Source: Aliidiomarina haloalkalitolerans
Lineage (GTDB): Bacteria > Pseudomonadota > Gammaproteobacteria > Enterobacterales > Alteromonadaceae
Direction: 5' to 3'
Length of the DNA stretch: 64,000 nt
NCBI RefSeq assembly: GCF_003987315.1
Contig: NZ_PIPI01000003.1
Span: 62,001-126,000 of the forward strand
Every line of letters begins with the position of its first letter. Position 1 is the first letter of the stretch. Positions 27,896 through 36,454 of this stretch are shown here, one piece after another. The position numbers and the translations under genes were made by a program. The notes beneath the pieces are model-generated. The model did no database searches. It was not told the origin of the DNA and was given only the letters and a program-made list of their open reading frames with translations.

Positions 27896-28460
27896 TCTCG
27901 GCGCGTGCGCTTTCTTTTAAGAAATAAACAGCGAGTGTAATAAAGGCGGCGGTGATGAGTACTAGCGTAAGCCAGTCGAAAAACAGTGCCGTTGCAATCG
28001 CTAGGGTAAAACACAAGCCACTCACGCGAAGCCATCGACTGGTTTTATTGAGTGCAAGATAGATACCCAGAATAAGCGCGAGGATAACGGCAACGATCAT
28101 GCTGACAAGCCAAATTGAGCTCGGAATCAGGTTATTTCTCGCTGCTACGGACATCATTCCGGCAATAAGATTGATGCTATACACACCCATCAGCCCGAGC
28201 AACAACAGGCGACTGGCGGTGCTGTTTATTTGGCTGCGTAAGCTTTGGTGTAGCGTGGCCAGCACGATCATTTGAACAATGAACAGCGTTACAGCGAAAG
28301 CGAATTGTCCGGTCGCTAATGTTCGCTGCTCATACCATGAGAGCGGATTGGGATTATTCGCCAACGACTGGAATAGATAGATCCACAAGGCTGCCGAAAT
28401 AATTGCCATGACTGCTGCGGTTGTGCGCTGCCATCTTGCTACATGGGTGCTGAGTTGCAT
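27888..28460 (-). CDS. Small polytopic membrane protein, member 1 of cassette
   Basis: A 190-residue protein with about five to six hydrophobic segments (about 15-30, 52-70, 85-105, 115-140 and 148-180). I do not recognise a family for certain. Length, topology, a short basic N-terminus and a C-terminus ending in acidic residues then Ile (RAEII) resemble the two membrane proteins encoded upstream (ending SSVDLI and VEVI), so the three are probably diverged paralogues. It is the last gene in a minus-strand cassette with an XRE regulator. Confidence 0.6.
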   Translation of the reverse strand: MQLSTHVARWQRTTAAVMAIISAALWIYLFQSLANNPNPLSWYEQRTLATGQFAFAVTLFIVQMIVLATLHQSLRSQINSTASRLLLLGLMGVYSINLIAGMMSVAARNNLIPSSIWLVSMIVAVILALILGIYLALNKTSRWLRVSGLCFTLAIATALFFDWLTLVLITAAFITLAVYFLKESARAEII

Positions 28461-28471
28461 CGTAGAACCTC

Positions 28472-29074
28472 TTAAATTAAGTCGACACTGCTATCTGCTT
28501 GCCAACAATGAAAAGCTAGGCTGATCAGCGCCAGTGTGACGAGGACTGGTGCAACGGGGAGTAACATACCGAGACTAAGAAACGGCGCGATAACAGCAAT
28601 AAACAACATTAAACCCGCGAGTTTGACGGGGGGCGCGATGCGCTTTTCGAGGGCTTGTAGGCTCAAGCCAAGTAACGAGGCCGAAATAAGCCCTGTGACT
28701 GAAACAGCAAGCATAATGGAGCTTACGGGGTGATACGCATCAAACGTTGGCGGGTTTGTGGCAAAAACTTCCACGGTGCGAACCGTAATAAACAGCAAGC
28801 AACTTAGACTTAGTATTGCCGTAAGTGTGATTGCAGCAAAACGCGTGACTTGATGCTGAATGTGTTGGCCAAGCGATTTGCGGCAGCTGACTAGCAATGC
28901 GACGCCGAGAAACATGATCACCAGTGTGAACGCATCACCCCAGCGGAAAACATCGGTAGCGGGCGGGAAGAACTTACGTTCCATGAACAGACCGAATTCC
29001 GAGAACCAATAAAGGGGAAATAGCACCGCCATCATTGAGGAGAGTAGAGCAGTTGTACGAGAAGAACTAAGCAT
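28472..29074 (-). CDS. Small polytopic membrane protein, member 2 of cassette
   Basis: From the ATG at 29074 (AAGGA seven bases upstream) the product is 200 residues with about five hydrophobic segments. The N-terminal MMAVLFPLYWFSE resembles AVALAILFPVYWLS of the third member, supporting paralogy. Membrane proteins of this size next to a short XRE regulator are often DUF2975-like, but I cannot confirm that family here. It starts ten bases after the regulator gene ends. Confidence 0.6.
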   Translation of the reverse strand: MLSSSRTTALLSSMMAVLFPLYWFSEFGLFMERKFFPPATDVFRWGDAFTLVIMFLGVALLVSCRKSLGQHIQHQVTRFAAITLTAILSLSCLLFITVRTVEVFATNPPTFDAYHPVSSIMLAVSVTGLISASLLGLSLQALEKRIAPPVKLAGLMLFIAVIAPFLSLGMLLPVAPVLVTLALISLAFHCWQADSSVDLI

Positions 29075-29084
29075 TTTAACGTCC

Positions 29085-29297
29085 TTATTCCTGATCAGGT
29101 TCGTGTGCGAGAATGTCGCCGGGCTGACAGTTGAGTGCCGTGCAAATGGCATCGAGTGTGCTGAAGCGAATGGCTTTGACCTTGCCGGTTTTGAGCAGCG
29201 AGAGGTTGGTCATCGACACGCCTACTCGCTCCGACAACTCCGTCAGTGACATCTTGTTCTTGGCCAATTCGACATCGAGATTAATTCGAATACTCAT
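29085..29297 (-). CDS. Short XRE-family (Cro/CI-like) regulator
   Basis: A 70-residue protein that is almost entirely one helix-turn-helix domain. MSLTELSERVGVSMTNLSLL forms the HTH, followed by RFSTLDAICTALNCQPGDIL, the usual YozG/HTH_26-like C-terminus. Such single-domain regulators commonly sit beside small membrane proteins. The gene lies between two of the three related membrane-protein genes, so it probably regulates the cassette, including itself. Confidence 0.85.
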   Translation of the reverse strand: MSIRINLDVELAKNKMSLTELSERVGVSMTNLSLLKTGKVKAIRFSTLDAICTALNCQPGDILAHEPDQE

Positions 29298-29319
29298 GGT
29301 TTATACCTTGTCGACTGCT

Positions 29320-29925
29320 TCAGATGACTTCAACTTCGTTCTCACCACGGTAAAAATTCAAGGCCAGTAACAGCATCAGTATCGGAAACAAGAAGATATT
29401 GATGATGCCCAGAATCACCGTGAACTGGAACACACAGGCGATCAGTAAGCCAGTGGCAAATACCTTCATGATGCCGTTGAGCTGACGAAAGCGCATGAGT
29501 AGGGTAATGGCGAAAATGAAGGCACTGACTGCGTAAAGAAACAGCATGATTAAGGCGTAGATACCAACACCGAGCACTAAAGTTTCGGGAACGTGAGCGA
29601 AAAGGCCGAGTGCATAGCCGACATCAACAAAGACCGTGGCATGAAATAGCGCCACGAATACCATCATCAAAATAAGTAAAAACGATGGGGTCGCACTCTC
29701 GAACTGGAAACTAAATTGCTTCCGCAGGACTGCATAAACTGTGATTTCTAAAACACCGAGCAAAACAAATAAGCCGTCCCAGAAATCCAGTACTTGAATG
29801 TCCTGCGTCATGATTTGAGTAAACGAATCGCCACTCCACCAGTGTGGTGATAACCAATAGACTGGAAATAGAATCGCAAGTGCAACGGCTGCGGCTGCTG
29901 CGTATTTATACGATGGCGTGTTCAT
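29320..29925 (-). CDS. Small polytopic membrane protein, member 3 of cassette
   Basis: This 201-residue protein opens the cassette. It has about five hydrophobic segments, including AAAAAVALAILFPVYWLSP near the N-terminus and a very hydrophobic C-terminal pair ending in an acidic tail (ENEVEVI). It resembles the protein at 28472-29074 in length, start and tail. No catalytic motif is seen. A 195-base AT-rich gap containing a repeat hairpin lies upstream and probably holds the cassette promoter. Confidence 0.6.
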   Translation of the reverse strand: MNTPSYKYAAAAAVALAILFPVYWLSPHWWSGDSFTQIMTQDIQVLDFWDGLFVLLGVLEITVYAVLRKQFSFQFESATPSFLLILMMVFVALFHATVFVDVGYALGLFAHVPETLVLGVGIYALIMLFLYAVSAFIFAITLLMRFRQLNGIMKVFATGLLIACVFQFTVILGIINIFLFPILMLLLALNFYRGENEVEVI

Positions 29926-30070
29926 GGTAGTTCCTTAATGAACGTTGAAAACCTGAACACCTTACGATCGAAATTTATGCAGATCAATAAATATTTTATG
30001 AATAACATAAAATAATTTATGTTAACTAAACCAGCAAAAATAAGAAACCCTGCTAAATCATAACGTTATA

Positions 30071-30120
30071 ATTCCGGCTCGGAGCCCGAATGCAAAACCC
30101 TTTTGGCTCGGAGCCGGAAT
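30071..30120. repeat. Diverged intergenic repeat hairpin
   Basis: ATTCCGGCTCGGAGCC at 30071 and GGCTCGGAGCCGGAAT ending at 30120 form 16-base arms with one mismatch. The outline matches the ATTCCAGCTACGG family, but the core is changed to ATTCCGGCTCGG. It follows the stop codon of the dioxygenase gene directly and may act as a weak terminator or mRNA 3' end protector. Confidence 0.65.
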
Positions 30121-30921
30121 TCATTTCCACAAGTGGCAGCTGCCTCTTTTGTTGAGCGCGGTGAAAGACCAGCTGCGTTGTAAAGGGGCATCTCCGGCGG
30201 CACCGACACAGACATGTAACGGCAGTAAATGCTCTTCGCGGGGGTGGCAGAAGCGAGCGTGCGGCGCTTCTTCCCAATTGATGAGCTGATGCTGGCGCGC
30301 TGCGTTATCCGGCTCAGCTAGTGTAGTTAGAATCCAGTCTTCAAAGGCTTGGTTCTTGGCATTGTCGTTCGCATTGTCGGGGCCGAAGAATGCCTGCATG
30401 TTGTGGAAGGAGTAGCCAGAGCCAATAACTAGAATGTTTTCTGCTGCTAACCCTTGCAGCGCTTCCCCGATCTTTAAGTGACGTTCCGCACTCAGTCCTT
30501 TTTGCAACGAAATCTGTAAGGTCGGAATATCGGCGTCAGGGTGCAACAGTAAGCCAGGAATAAATACGCCATGGTCGAGTCCGCGACTATCATCGAGCAC
30601 GGCTTCAATGCCGACGGCCTCGAGGCGCTGCTGCAGATCTGCGGCTAACTTTGGTGCACCAGGCACGGGGTATTTCAATGCATAGGATTCTGGTGGGAAG
30701 TTGTAATAATCGTAAAACAATTCTGGTGTGGCCGCGCTGGTAATGGCTACTGGCTCGCGCTCCCAATGTGCGCTGACGTACACTATGGCATCTGGTTTGG
30801 CAAAATGCGCATGCAGGTAATCCAGAATCTCGGCAAAGGCGCGAAGCATGTCGCTATGACTTGGGTGGTTAAGAATCGGCAGTGGTCCACCGCCATGAGA
30901 AACAAATAGAATCGGTTGCAT
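30121..30921 (-). CDS. DODA-type extradiol aromatic ring-opening dioxygenase (YgiD-like)
   Basis: A 266-residue LigB-superfamily protein. Metal-site and family motifs are present: FVSHGGGPLP, VYVSAHWE, YDYYNFP, RGLDHGVFIPG, IGSGYSFHN and CHPREEHLLPLH. These mark the DODA/YgiD group, which opens catechol rings such as DOPA between carbons 4 and 5 using a single metal ion. The gene is divergent from doxX and lysR across a 182-base gap, an arrangement that suggests LysR-controlled expression in response to quinones or aromatic compounds. Confidence 0.9.
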   Translation of the reverse strand: MQPILFVSHGGGPLPILNHPSHSDMLRAFAEILDYLHAHFAKPDAIVYVSAHWEREPVAITSAATPELFYDYYNFPPESYALKYPVPGAPKLAADLQQRLEAVGIEAVLDDSRGLDHGVFIPGLLLHPDADIPTLQISLQKGLSAERHLKIGEALQGLAAENILVIGSGYSFHNMQAFFGPDNANDNAKNQAFEDWILTTLAEPDNAARQHQLINWEEAPHARFCHPREEHLLPLHVCVGAAGDAPLQRSWSFTALNKRGSCHLWK

Positions 30922-30975
30922 AAGTTCGCCCTCCTACAAGGTGTACCTATTAGACGCTTCTTTCATTTCTTATTC

Positions 30976-30992
30976 ATTCGTATTTATCGAAT
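30976..30992. promoter_or_regulatory. Candidate LysR-type binding dyad
   Basis: ATTCG-TATTTAT-CGAAT is a 17-bp perfect dyad with a T-N11-A core in the divergent gap between the dioxygenase and doxX-lysR genes, the usual place for a LysR-type site. Confidence 0.35.
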
Positions 30993-31103
30993 AAAATATG
31001 CTACTTTGTTCAATATGTATAAATGAATTTGTTGTCTATACTGAACTCGTTGTTAAGTTACTTAGCTTGGCTGAGTATCCCAAAATTTTAATGTGAGGAA
31101 TCG

Positions 31104-31562
31104 ATGATGAGTTCATTATTACAGAATGGTTTAATTAAGAAAGCTTTAGCCACCGACTCGAGTTGGGGTTCGCTCGTATTGCGCGTACCGATTGGAATTA
31201 TTTTTGCAGCCCATGGCGCGCAAAAGCTATTTGGCTGGTTCGGTGGTCATGGCTTGGAAGGCACTGCCGGTTGGATGGAAAGTATAGGCTTGGCACCTGG
31301 TATGTTGATGGCATTTCTAGCAGGAGCTGGTGAATTCTTTGGTGGCGTGCTGATTATTCTTGGGCTTTTAACACGGCCAGCGGCATTGGTTTTAGCGTTC
31401 ACTATGGTGGTTGCCATTTTCGCTGTCCATTTTGAACACGGCTTGTTCTTAGCCAACAACGGCTATGAGTTTGGCTTAGCTCTGCTGGCAGCTAGCGCGG
31501 CATTGTTTTTCTACGGTGGCGGCAAGTTCTCCGTAGACGGTATGCTGAGCGGCACAAAGTAA
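31104..31562 (+). CDS. DoxX family membrane protein
   Basis: A 152-residue, four-helix membrane protein. The family pattern is clear: VLRVPIGIIFAAHGAQKLFG, then a PGMLMAFLAGAGEFFGGVLI helix, LLTRPAALVLAFTMVVAIF and FGLALLAASAALFFYGGG. DoxX proteins are linked to quinone or thiol redox chemistry in several bacteria, but the role here is not established. GTGAGGAA before the start is a good ribosome-binding site. The lysR gene follows after 13 bases, so the two form an operon. Confidence 0.88.
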   Translation: MMSSLLQNGLIKKALATDSSWGSLVLRVPIGIIFAAHGAQKLFGWFGGHGLEGTAGWMESIGLAPGMLMAFLAGAGEFFGGVLIILGLLTRPAALVLAFTMVVAIFAVHFEHGLFLANNGYEFGLALLAASAALFFYGGGKFSVDGMLSGTK

Positions 31563-31575
31563 AAAAGGAAAGGGC

Positions 31576-32454
31576 GTGGCACGTTCGACGATAAATCAAT
31601 GGCAAATGTTCAAAGCAGTAGTCGAACATGGCGGCTTCAATCAAGCCGCCAGCCACGTCCATAAAAGTCCCTCAAGCTTGCACCATGCAGTGCAAAAGCT
31701 TGAAGAGCAGTTAGGTGTTAGCCTCTTTACCACCCAAGGGCGTCGTCTTGAATTAACTACAGCAGGCGAGCAGCTGCTGCGCCGTATTGACTATTTACTT
31801 GCTGAAGTGGACCGCATGGAGCAGGTCGCGAGCAATATGCAGCAAGGTGTGGAGTCGCGTTTGCGGGTTGCTGTCGATGAGGCTTTCCCCCGCGAACTGC
31901 TATATCAGGCGCTTGCGAATGTCGCCGAAGAATTTCCCCTCATTCGTTTCGAAATTCTTGAAACAATACTTTCTGGTGCCGACGAACTGCTCAATGAAGG
32001 TAAAGCTGACGTCTCGCTTTCACCATTTACCCTGTCCGGCAACCTCAGTGAGGATTTGTGTGCAGTTGAATTTGTGGTTGTCGCCGGTGTGAATCATCCA
32101 TTGAGTAAAGCAAATTGCCCGCTGAAGCTCGAAGACTTAAAAGCATGTCGCCAAATTGTTTTGCGTGACTCTGCGCAGAAAAACGCGAAAGACTACGGCT
32201 GGCTCGGTGCCGAACAGCGCTGGACCGTCAGTCACATGACCACCTCCATCGAATTAATCCGCCGTGGCTTAGGATATGCTTGGTTACCGCGGCATTCGGT
32301 CGAGAACTACTTGTGCGATGGCAGCCTTGTCGCACTCAAGCTCGAATGCGGCGCTACCAGAACCACTAACTTTTATCTCAACTTCACCGATGCTGAAGCA
32401 CTGGGCCCAGTCACGCGCAGCTTCCTCGGCCACATTCGCTTTTTAACTTTGTAA
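31576..32454 (+). CDS. LysR-family transcriptional regulator
   Basis: A 292-residue regulator with an N-terminal winged HTH (WQMFKAVVEHGGFNQAASHV, then SSLHHAVQKLEEQLGVSLF) and a periplasmic-binding-protein-like effector domain from about residue 90. It starts with a GTG (31576) preceded by AAGGAAAGGG. Being co-transcribed with doxX and divergent from the dioxygenase gene, it is the natural regulator of both. The ligand is unknown. Confidence 0.9.
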   Translation: MARSTINQWQMFKAVVEHGGFNQAASHVHKSPSSLHHAVQKLEEQLGVSLFTTQGRRLELTTAGEQLLRRIDYLLAEVDRMEQVASNMQQGVESRLRVAVDEAFPRELLYQALANVAEEFPLIRFEILETILSGADELLNEGKADVSLSPFTLSGNLSEDLCAVEFVVVAGVNHPLSKANCPLKLEDLKACRQIVLRDSAQKNAKDYGWLGAEQRWTVSHMTTSIELIRRGLGYAWLPRHSVENYLCDGSLVALKLECGATRTTNFYLNFTDAEALGPVTRSFLGHIRFLTL

Positions 32455-32553
32455 TATGCATGAATGCGGCAGTATGCCATCGCTGTTGCGCTTATTTTCC
32501 ATGTCATTCAGTGTTATAACTGACTGAAAGTTCAATGGACTGGGAAACGAATC

Positions 32554-34329
32554 ATGCAGCAATTTGAGGTGCTCGTTGTCGGTGGTGGTGGTGCGGGATT
32601 ACGTGCAGCCATCGCTGCAGCTGAAACTGCGCCCGAGGGTCGTATCGCGTTACTGTCGAAAGTCTACCCGATGCGCTCGCACACGGTGGCGGCAGAAGGT
32701 GGTGCCGCAGCCGTTACGCGTGCGGATGATTCCTATGCCGCCCATTTCGCCGACACGGTTGCTGGCGGCGATTGGCTTGCTGAACAAGGTGTCGTGGATT
32801 ACTTCGTTAAACAGGCCTACCAAGAGTTGGTGCAAATGGAGCATTGGGGCTGTCCGTGGTCTCGGCAAGCGAATGGTGACGTGCAAGTGCGTCGCTTCGG
32901 CGGCATGAAAACCGAACGTACTTGGTTTGCGGCCGACAAAACCGGTTTTCACATGCTTCATACCCTGTTTCAAACCTCCCTCAAGCATTCGAATATCCAA
33001 CGCTTCGATGAGTTCTTTGTGGTTGATTTACTGGTCAACGACGGCGAAATCAATGGCGTTTTGGCGCTGGAAATTAGTACCGGTGAATTACACGCGATTC
33101 AGGCCAAAACCGTGATTATGGCCACCGGTGGTGCCGGTCGCGTTTTTCGCTTCAATACCAATGGCGGTATTGTTACCGGCGACGGCATGGCAATGGCTTA
33201 CCGCCATGGTGTCGCGCTGCGTGATATGGAATTTGTGCAATACCACCCGACCGGCTTGCCCGGCAGCGGTATTTTGATTACCGAAGCGAGTCGAGGCGAA
33301 GGTGGTGTCTTGGTGAATAAGGACGGTTACCGTTACTTGCAAGACTATGGACTCGGACCGGAAACGCCGCTAGGCAAGCCAGAAAATAAATACATGGAAT
33401 TAGGGCCTCGTGACAAGCTCTCACAAGCCTTTTGGCAAGAGCAACAGCGCGGCCGCACCGGTAACTATAACGGTTCTGATGTGGTCTACTTAGATTTGCG
33501 GCATCTCGGTAAAGACTACCTGTATGAGCGCTTGCCGTTTATTTGTGATCTAGCGAAATCGTACGTCAACATTGACCCAGTAACACAACTCATTCCAATT
33601 CGCCCAGCCGTGCATTACACCATGGGCGGTATTGAAACCAATGCACAAACAGCGACCTCGATTCGTGGCCTGTATGCGGTCGGTGAGTGTGCCTCGGTTG
33701 GACTACATGGGGCTAACCGTTTGGGTTCGAACTCATTGACTGAATTGCTCGTATTTGGCCGCCTGGCGGGAGAAGAGGCAATGCGTCATGCACGAACGAG
33801 TGCGCCAGAAATGGACCAAACAAAAAGCGCACAAACGCTGCGGCAGTGGCAGCAAAAACTGCAAACTTTGACGGCGTCGAAAGCGAGTGGTGTAACTTGG
33901 GTGCAACTTAAACGCGAGTTGGTCCAAACCATGGAAGACGGTTGCGGGATTTACCGCACAGAGTCCGGCTTACAAGCGAGTTTGGCGAAGGTGCGGCAGT
34001 TAAAGCAGCAGTATCAGCAAGTACAAGTTGGTGATACCAGCCGTGCGTACAATACCGACTTATTGCAATGTCTCGAACTCGAGTTTTGCCTCGATGTGGC
34101 CGAGGCGATTGTCTTGGCGTCGCTAGAACGACGCGAATCACGTGGCGCGCATCAGCGTTTAGACGAGGGCATGACGGCTCGGAATGATCAGGACTTCTTG
34201 CGCCATAGCCAAGTATTTTTTCAGTCACAAGCGGACGCTACCTTGACGTGGCAGGCGGTCGACACGAGTCTTTCAACGCCCGGTGAGCGTGCTTATGGTG
34301 CGCAAGGTCAGCAGTCGGAGGCGCGTTAA
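32554..34329 (+). CDS. frdA: Fumarate reductase flavoprotein subunit FrdA
   Basis: The catalytic subunit of quinol:fumarate reductase, 591 residues. It has the FAD Rossmann motif [17 protein letters not shown] (about 8-24), [14 protein letters not shown], which carries the His that binds FAD covalently, and the active-site region [19 protein letters not shown] followed by [21 protein letters not shown] and [18 protein letters not shown] are also conserved. The product pairs with FrdB in the cytoplasm and reduces fumarate to succinate during anaerobic respiration. This is the first gene of a compact frdABCD operon. No convincing FNR box was seen upstream. Confidence 0.95.
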   Translation: MQQFEVLVVGGGGAGLRAAIAAAETAPEGRIALLSKVYPMRSHTVAAEGGAAAVTRADDSYAAHFADTVAGGDWLAEQGVVDYFVKQAYQELVQMEHWGCPWSRQANGDVQVRRFGGMKTERTWFAADKTGFHMLHTLFQTSLKHSNIQRFDEFFVVDLLVNDGEINGVLALEISTGELHAIQAKTVIMATGGAGRVFRFNTNGGIVTGDGMAMAYRHGVALRDMEFVQYHPTGLPGSGILITEASRGEGGVLVNKDGYRYLQDYGLGPETPLGKPENKYMELGPRDKLSQAFWQEQQRGRTGNYNGSDVVYLDLRHLGKDYLYERLPFICDLAKSYVNIDPVTQLIPIRPAVHYTMGGIETNAQTATSIRGLYAVGECASVGLHGANRLGSNSLTELLVFGRLAGEEAMRHARTSAPEMDQTKSAQTLRQWQQKLQTLTASKASGVTWVQLKRELVQTMEDGCGIYRTESGLQASLAKVRQLKQQYQQVQVGDTSRAYNTDLLQCLELEFCLDVAEAIVLASLERRESRGAHQRLDEGMTARNDQDFLRHSQVFFQSQADATLTWQAVDTSLSTPGERAYGAQGQQSEAR

Positions 34330-34330
34330 C

Positions 34331-35053
34331 ATGCATAAAGAAATTCAAATTAAGCGCTATTTACCGGAAGAACACGCCGAACCGTTTTGGCAAACCTTTC
34401 GTGTTCCTTATGACGAGACGACTTCTGTCCTCGGCGCGCTCAATTACATTAAAGAAGAACTCGACTCGACCGTGAGTTTTCGCTGGAGTTGCCGAATGGC
34501 GATTTGCGGTTCCTGTGGCTACATGGTCAATGGCATTCCGAAGCTTGGTTGTAAGGATTTCGTGCGCAATTATCCGGCTGCCCTGCGTATCGAGCCACTG
34601 GCGCATTTCACCGTTGAACGTGATTTGATGGTCGCCATGGATGAGTTTCTCCAGCACTTAGAAGCGGTGAAACCCTATTTAATTGCTGAGCCTTCTGAGC
34701 CGCACAAGCCACACCGGCAAACGCCGGCGCAGCTGGCGAAGTATAAACAGTTCGCGAACTGTATAAATTGCGGCTTGTGTTATGCCGCCTGTCCGCAGTT
34801 TGGTTTAAACCCTGAATTTGTTGGCCCCGGTGCTATCGCTTTGGCACATCGATACAACCTCGACAGTCGTGACCAAGGAAAGGCCAAACGCATGCCAGTT
34901 TTAAATACGCATGATGGCGTCTGGAGCTGCACTTTTGTTGGCTTTTGTTCGGACGTCTGCCCAAAAGGCGTTGACCCCGCTGCAGCAGTCAACCAAGGCA
35001 AGGTCGAGTCAGCAAAAAGCATGTTAATTCAAATGTTTCGGGGAGGCGCTTGA
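34331..35053 (+). CDS. frdB: Fumarate reductase iron-sulfur subunit FrdB
   Basis: A 240-residue electron-transfer subunit. Cysteines for the [2Fe-2S] cluster are in [20 protein letters not shown] plus the following Cys (about 56-76). [15 protein letters not shown] and [17 protein letters not shown] supply the [4Fe-4S] and [3Fe-4S] clusters. The ATG at 34331 follows the frdA stop by one base and has GGAGG upstream; the longer reading inside frdA is not needed. It links the quinol site in FrdCD to FAD in FrdA. Confidence 0.95.
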   Translation: MHKEIQIKRYLPEEHAEPFWQTFRVPYDETTSVLGALNYIKEELDSTVSFRWSCRMAICGSCGYMVNGIPKLGCKDFVRNYPAALRIEPLAHFTVERDLMVAMDEFLQHLEAVKPYLIAEPSEPHKPHRQTPAQLAKYKQFANCINCGLCYAACPQFGLNPEFVGPGAIALAHRYNLDSRDQGKAKRMPVLNTHDGVWSCTFVGFCSDVCPKGVDPAAAVNQGKVESAKSMLIQMFRGGA

Positions 35054-35055
35054 GG

Positions 35056-35436
35056 ATGGCTTACAAACCGAACTTACAACGAACGTGGTGGTTGCAGCAT
35101 CGATTTTTCCGCGCCTACATGCTGCGCGAAGCAACTGTGCTACCGCTGGTCTTTTTGCTCTGCTCACTGCTCGCGGGTGTCTATAGTTTGACGTCGGCTG
35201 ACGCGTTCATAGCTTGGCAAGGTTTTATGGCGAAGCCATGGGTTATTGTCATTCACACGCTGGCTTTGCTGGCGAGTTTCTATCATGCCTTGACCTTTTT
35301 TCAGCTTTTCCCGCGCGTCATGCCAATTCGCCTTGGCGATAAATCAGTTCCTGCGGTCGTCATGATAGCAGCACAGTGGTCGGGCACGTTGACCGTGATT
35401 GCTTTGTTCCTCTGGTTGTTCGGAGGTGGTTTATGA
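35056..35436 (+). CDS. frdC: Fumarate reductase membrane anchor FrdC
   Basis: A 126-residue, three-helix anchor that binds quinol together with FrdD. The N-terminal segment (RTWWLQHRFFRAYMLREATV) matches the FrdC family, including the Tyr-Met-Leu-Arg-Glu stretch. The ATG at 35056 has GGGAGG nine bases upstream; a TTG at 35050 is also in frame. Confidence 0.92.
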   Translation: MAYKPNLQRTWWLQHRFFRAYMLREATVLPLVFLLCSLLAGVYSLTSADAFIAWQGFMAKPWVIVIHTLALLASFYHALTFFQLFPRVMPIRLGDKSVPAVVMIAAQWSGTLTVIALFLWLFGGGL

Positions 35437-35786
35437 GTCAGCGCTGGCAAGGTCTGCATTTAGAGCCGTTATGGTGGGGGCTATTCAGTGCTGGTGGCGT
35501 TTGCTTTGCGGTGTTTGTGCCGGCCGCCGCGCTGGTATTTGGTGTGTTGGCACCGCTCGGTGTGATCGAACTCAATTATCTAAAGTTGCATGTTTGGTAT
35601 GGCAGTTGGTGGGGACTTATGTTTACCGGTACAGTGATTTGCTTACCCGCGTTCCATGCCGCGCATCGGATCCGTCACGGCTTGCATGACTTAAAAGTCG
35701 GCGGTGGCTGCTGGTCGATCTTGATTTGTTACGGCATTGCCGCAATAGTCAGTGTTTCGGCACTGTGGGTATGGTTTAACGCATGA
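35433..35786 (+). CDS. frdD: Fumarate reductase membrane anchor FrdD
   Basis: A 117-residue three-helix anchor. EPLWWGLFSAGGVCFAVFVP, then PAAALVFGVLAPLGV, is typical of FrdD, as is the HAAHRIRHGLHDL loop with histidines near the quinone site. The ATG at 35433 overlaps the frdC stop (ATGA) and is preceded by CGGAGG. Its own stop overlaps the start of the DNA glycosylase gene in the same way. Confidence 0.92.
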   Translation: MSQRWQGLHLEPLWWGLFSAGGVCFAVFVPAAALVFGVLAPLGVIELNYLKLHVWYGSWWGLMFTGTVICLPAFHAAHRIRHGLHDLKVGGGCWSILICYGIAAIVSVSALWVWFNA

Positions 35787-36454
35787 AATTCCAACATTTT
35801 TACCAACGAGCGATTGAACGTAAGGGCAGCGAAACTGACGTGTTAGCGCGATTACCGCAGCTAGCAACCGCTGCACAATTGCAGGCACTTGGTGACGACC
35901 GCTATTTATCGGCTATAACGAAGTGTGTGTTTCGTGCGGGTTTTGTTTGGCGCATTATTGAGAACAAATGGCCAGGTTTTGAAGAGGCCTTTAGCGGCTT
36001 TGTGCCTTTGTACTGGCAACAAGTGCCACCGGAACGGCTCGAAGCACTCGGCAACGACGAACGAATTGTTCGCAATATGCAAAAAATTAATACCGTTCCT
36101 CACAACGCGTTTATGATTGTTGAGGCAGCGGAACAGTACGGCAGCTTTGGCCATTTTCTCGCCCAATGGCCGTCCAACGATCAAGTTGGTCTGTTGCTTT
36201 GGCTGAAGAAAAATGGCGCTCGGTTAGGTGGCGCTAGTGCCCAGTATTTCCTGCGAATGGTCGGTTGGGACGGGTTTATTTTGTCGACTGACGTGGTCAC
36301 AGCATTGGAGAACCACCGCTTAATTGACGCCGCACCGACGACCCGCAAGGGCTTACAACAAGTGCAGCAGGTGTTTAACCAATGGCATGCAGAAACCGGC
36401 TTACCCTATGCCCACTTGTCACGAATTCTGTCGTATACCTTGGATGCGCGCTAG
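35783..36454 (+). CDS. DNA-3-methyladenine glycosylase I-like protein
   Basis: A 223-residue protein of the Tag/COG2818 family in the helix-hairpin-helix glycosylase superfamily, which removes alkylated bases such as 3-methyladenine. The region VFRAGFVWRIIENKWPGFEE followed by AFSGFVP parallels the conserved FQAGLSW...F..AF.GFDP stretch of Tag. LGGASAQYFLRMVGWDGFIL fits the later helices. The Zn-binding Cys/His set of E. coli Tag is not evident, so this is a divergent branch. The start overlaps the frdD stop, which implies translational coupling to fumarate reductase. The 3' end overlaps the convergent transporter gene by 4 bases. Confidence 0.72.
   Translation: MKFQHFYQRAIERKGSETDVLARLPQLATAAQLQALGDDRYLSAITKCVFRAGFVWRIIENKWPGFEEAFSGFVPLYWQQVPPERLEALGNDERIVRNMQKINTVPHNAFMIVEAAEQYGSFGHFLAQWPSNDQVGLLLWLKKNGARLGGASAQYFLRMVGWDGFILSTDVVTALENHRLIDAAPTTRKGLQQVQQVFNQWHAETGLPYAHLSRILSYTLDAR

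Noticed and set aside
34283-34330. Upstream start of frdB within frdA
   Set aside because: The conserved FrdB N-terminus and ribosome-binding site support the ATG at 34331.
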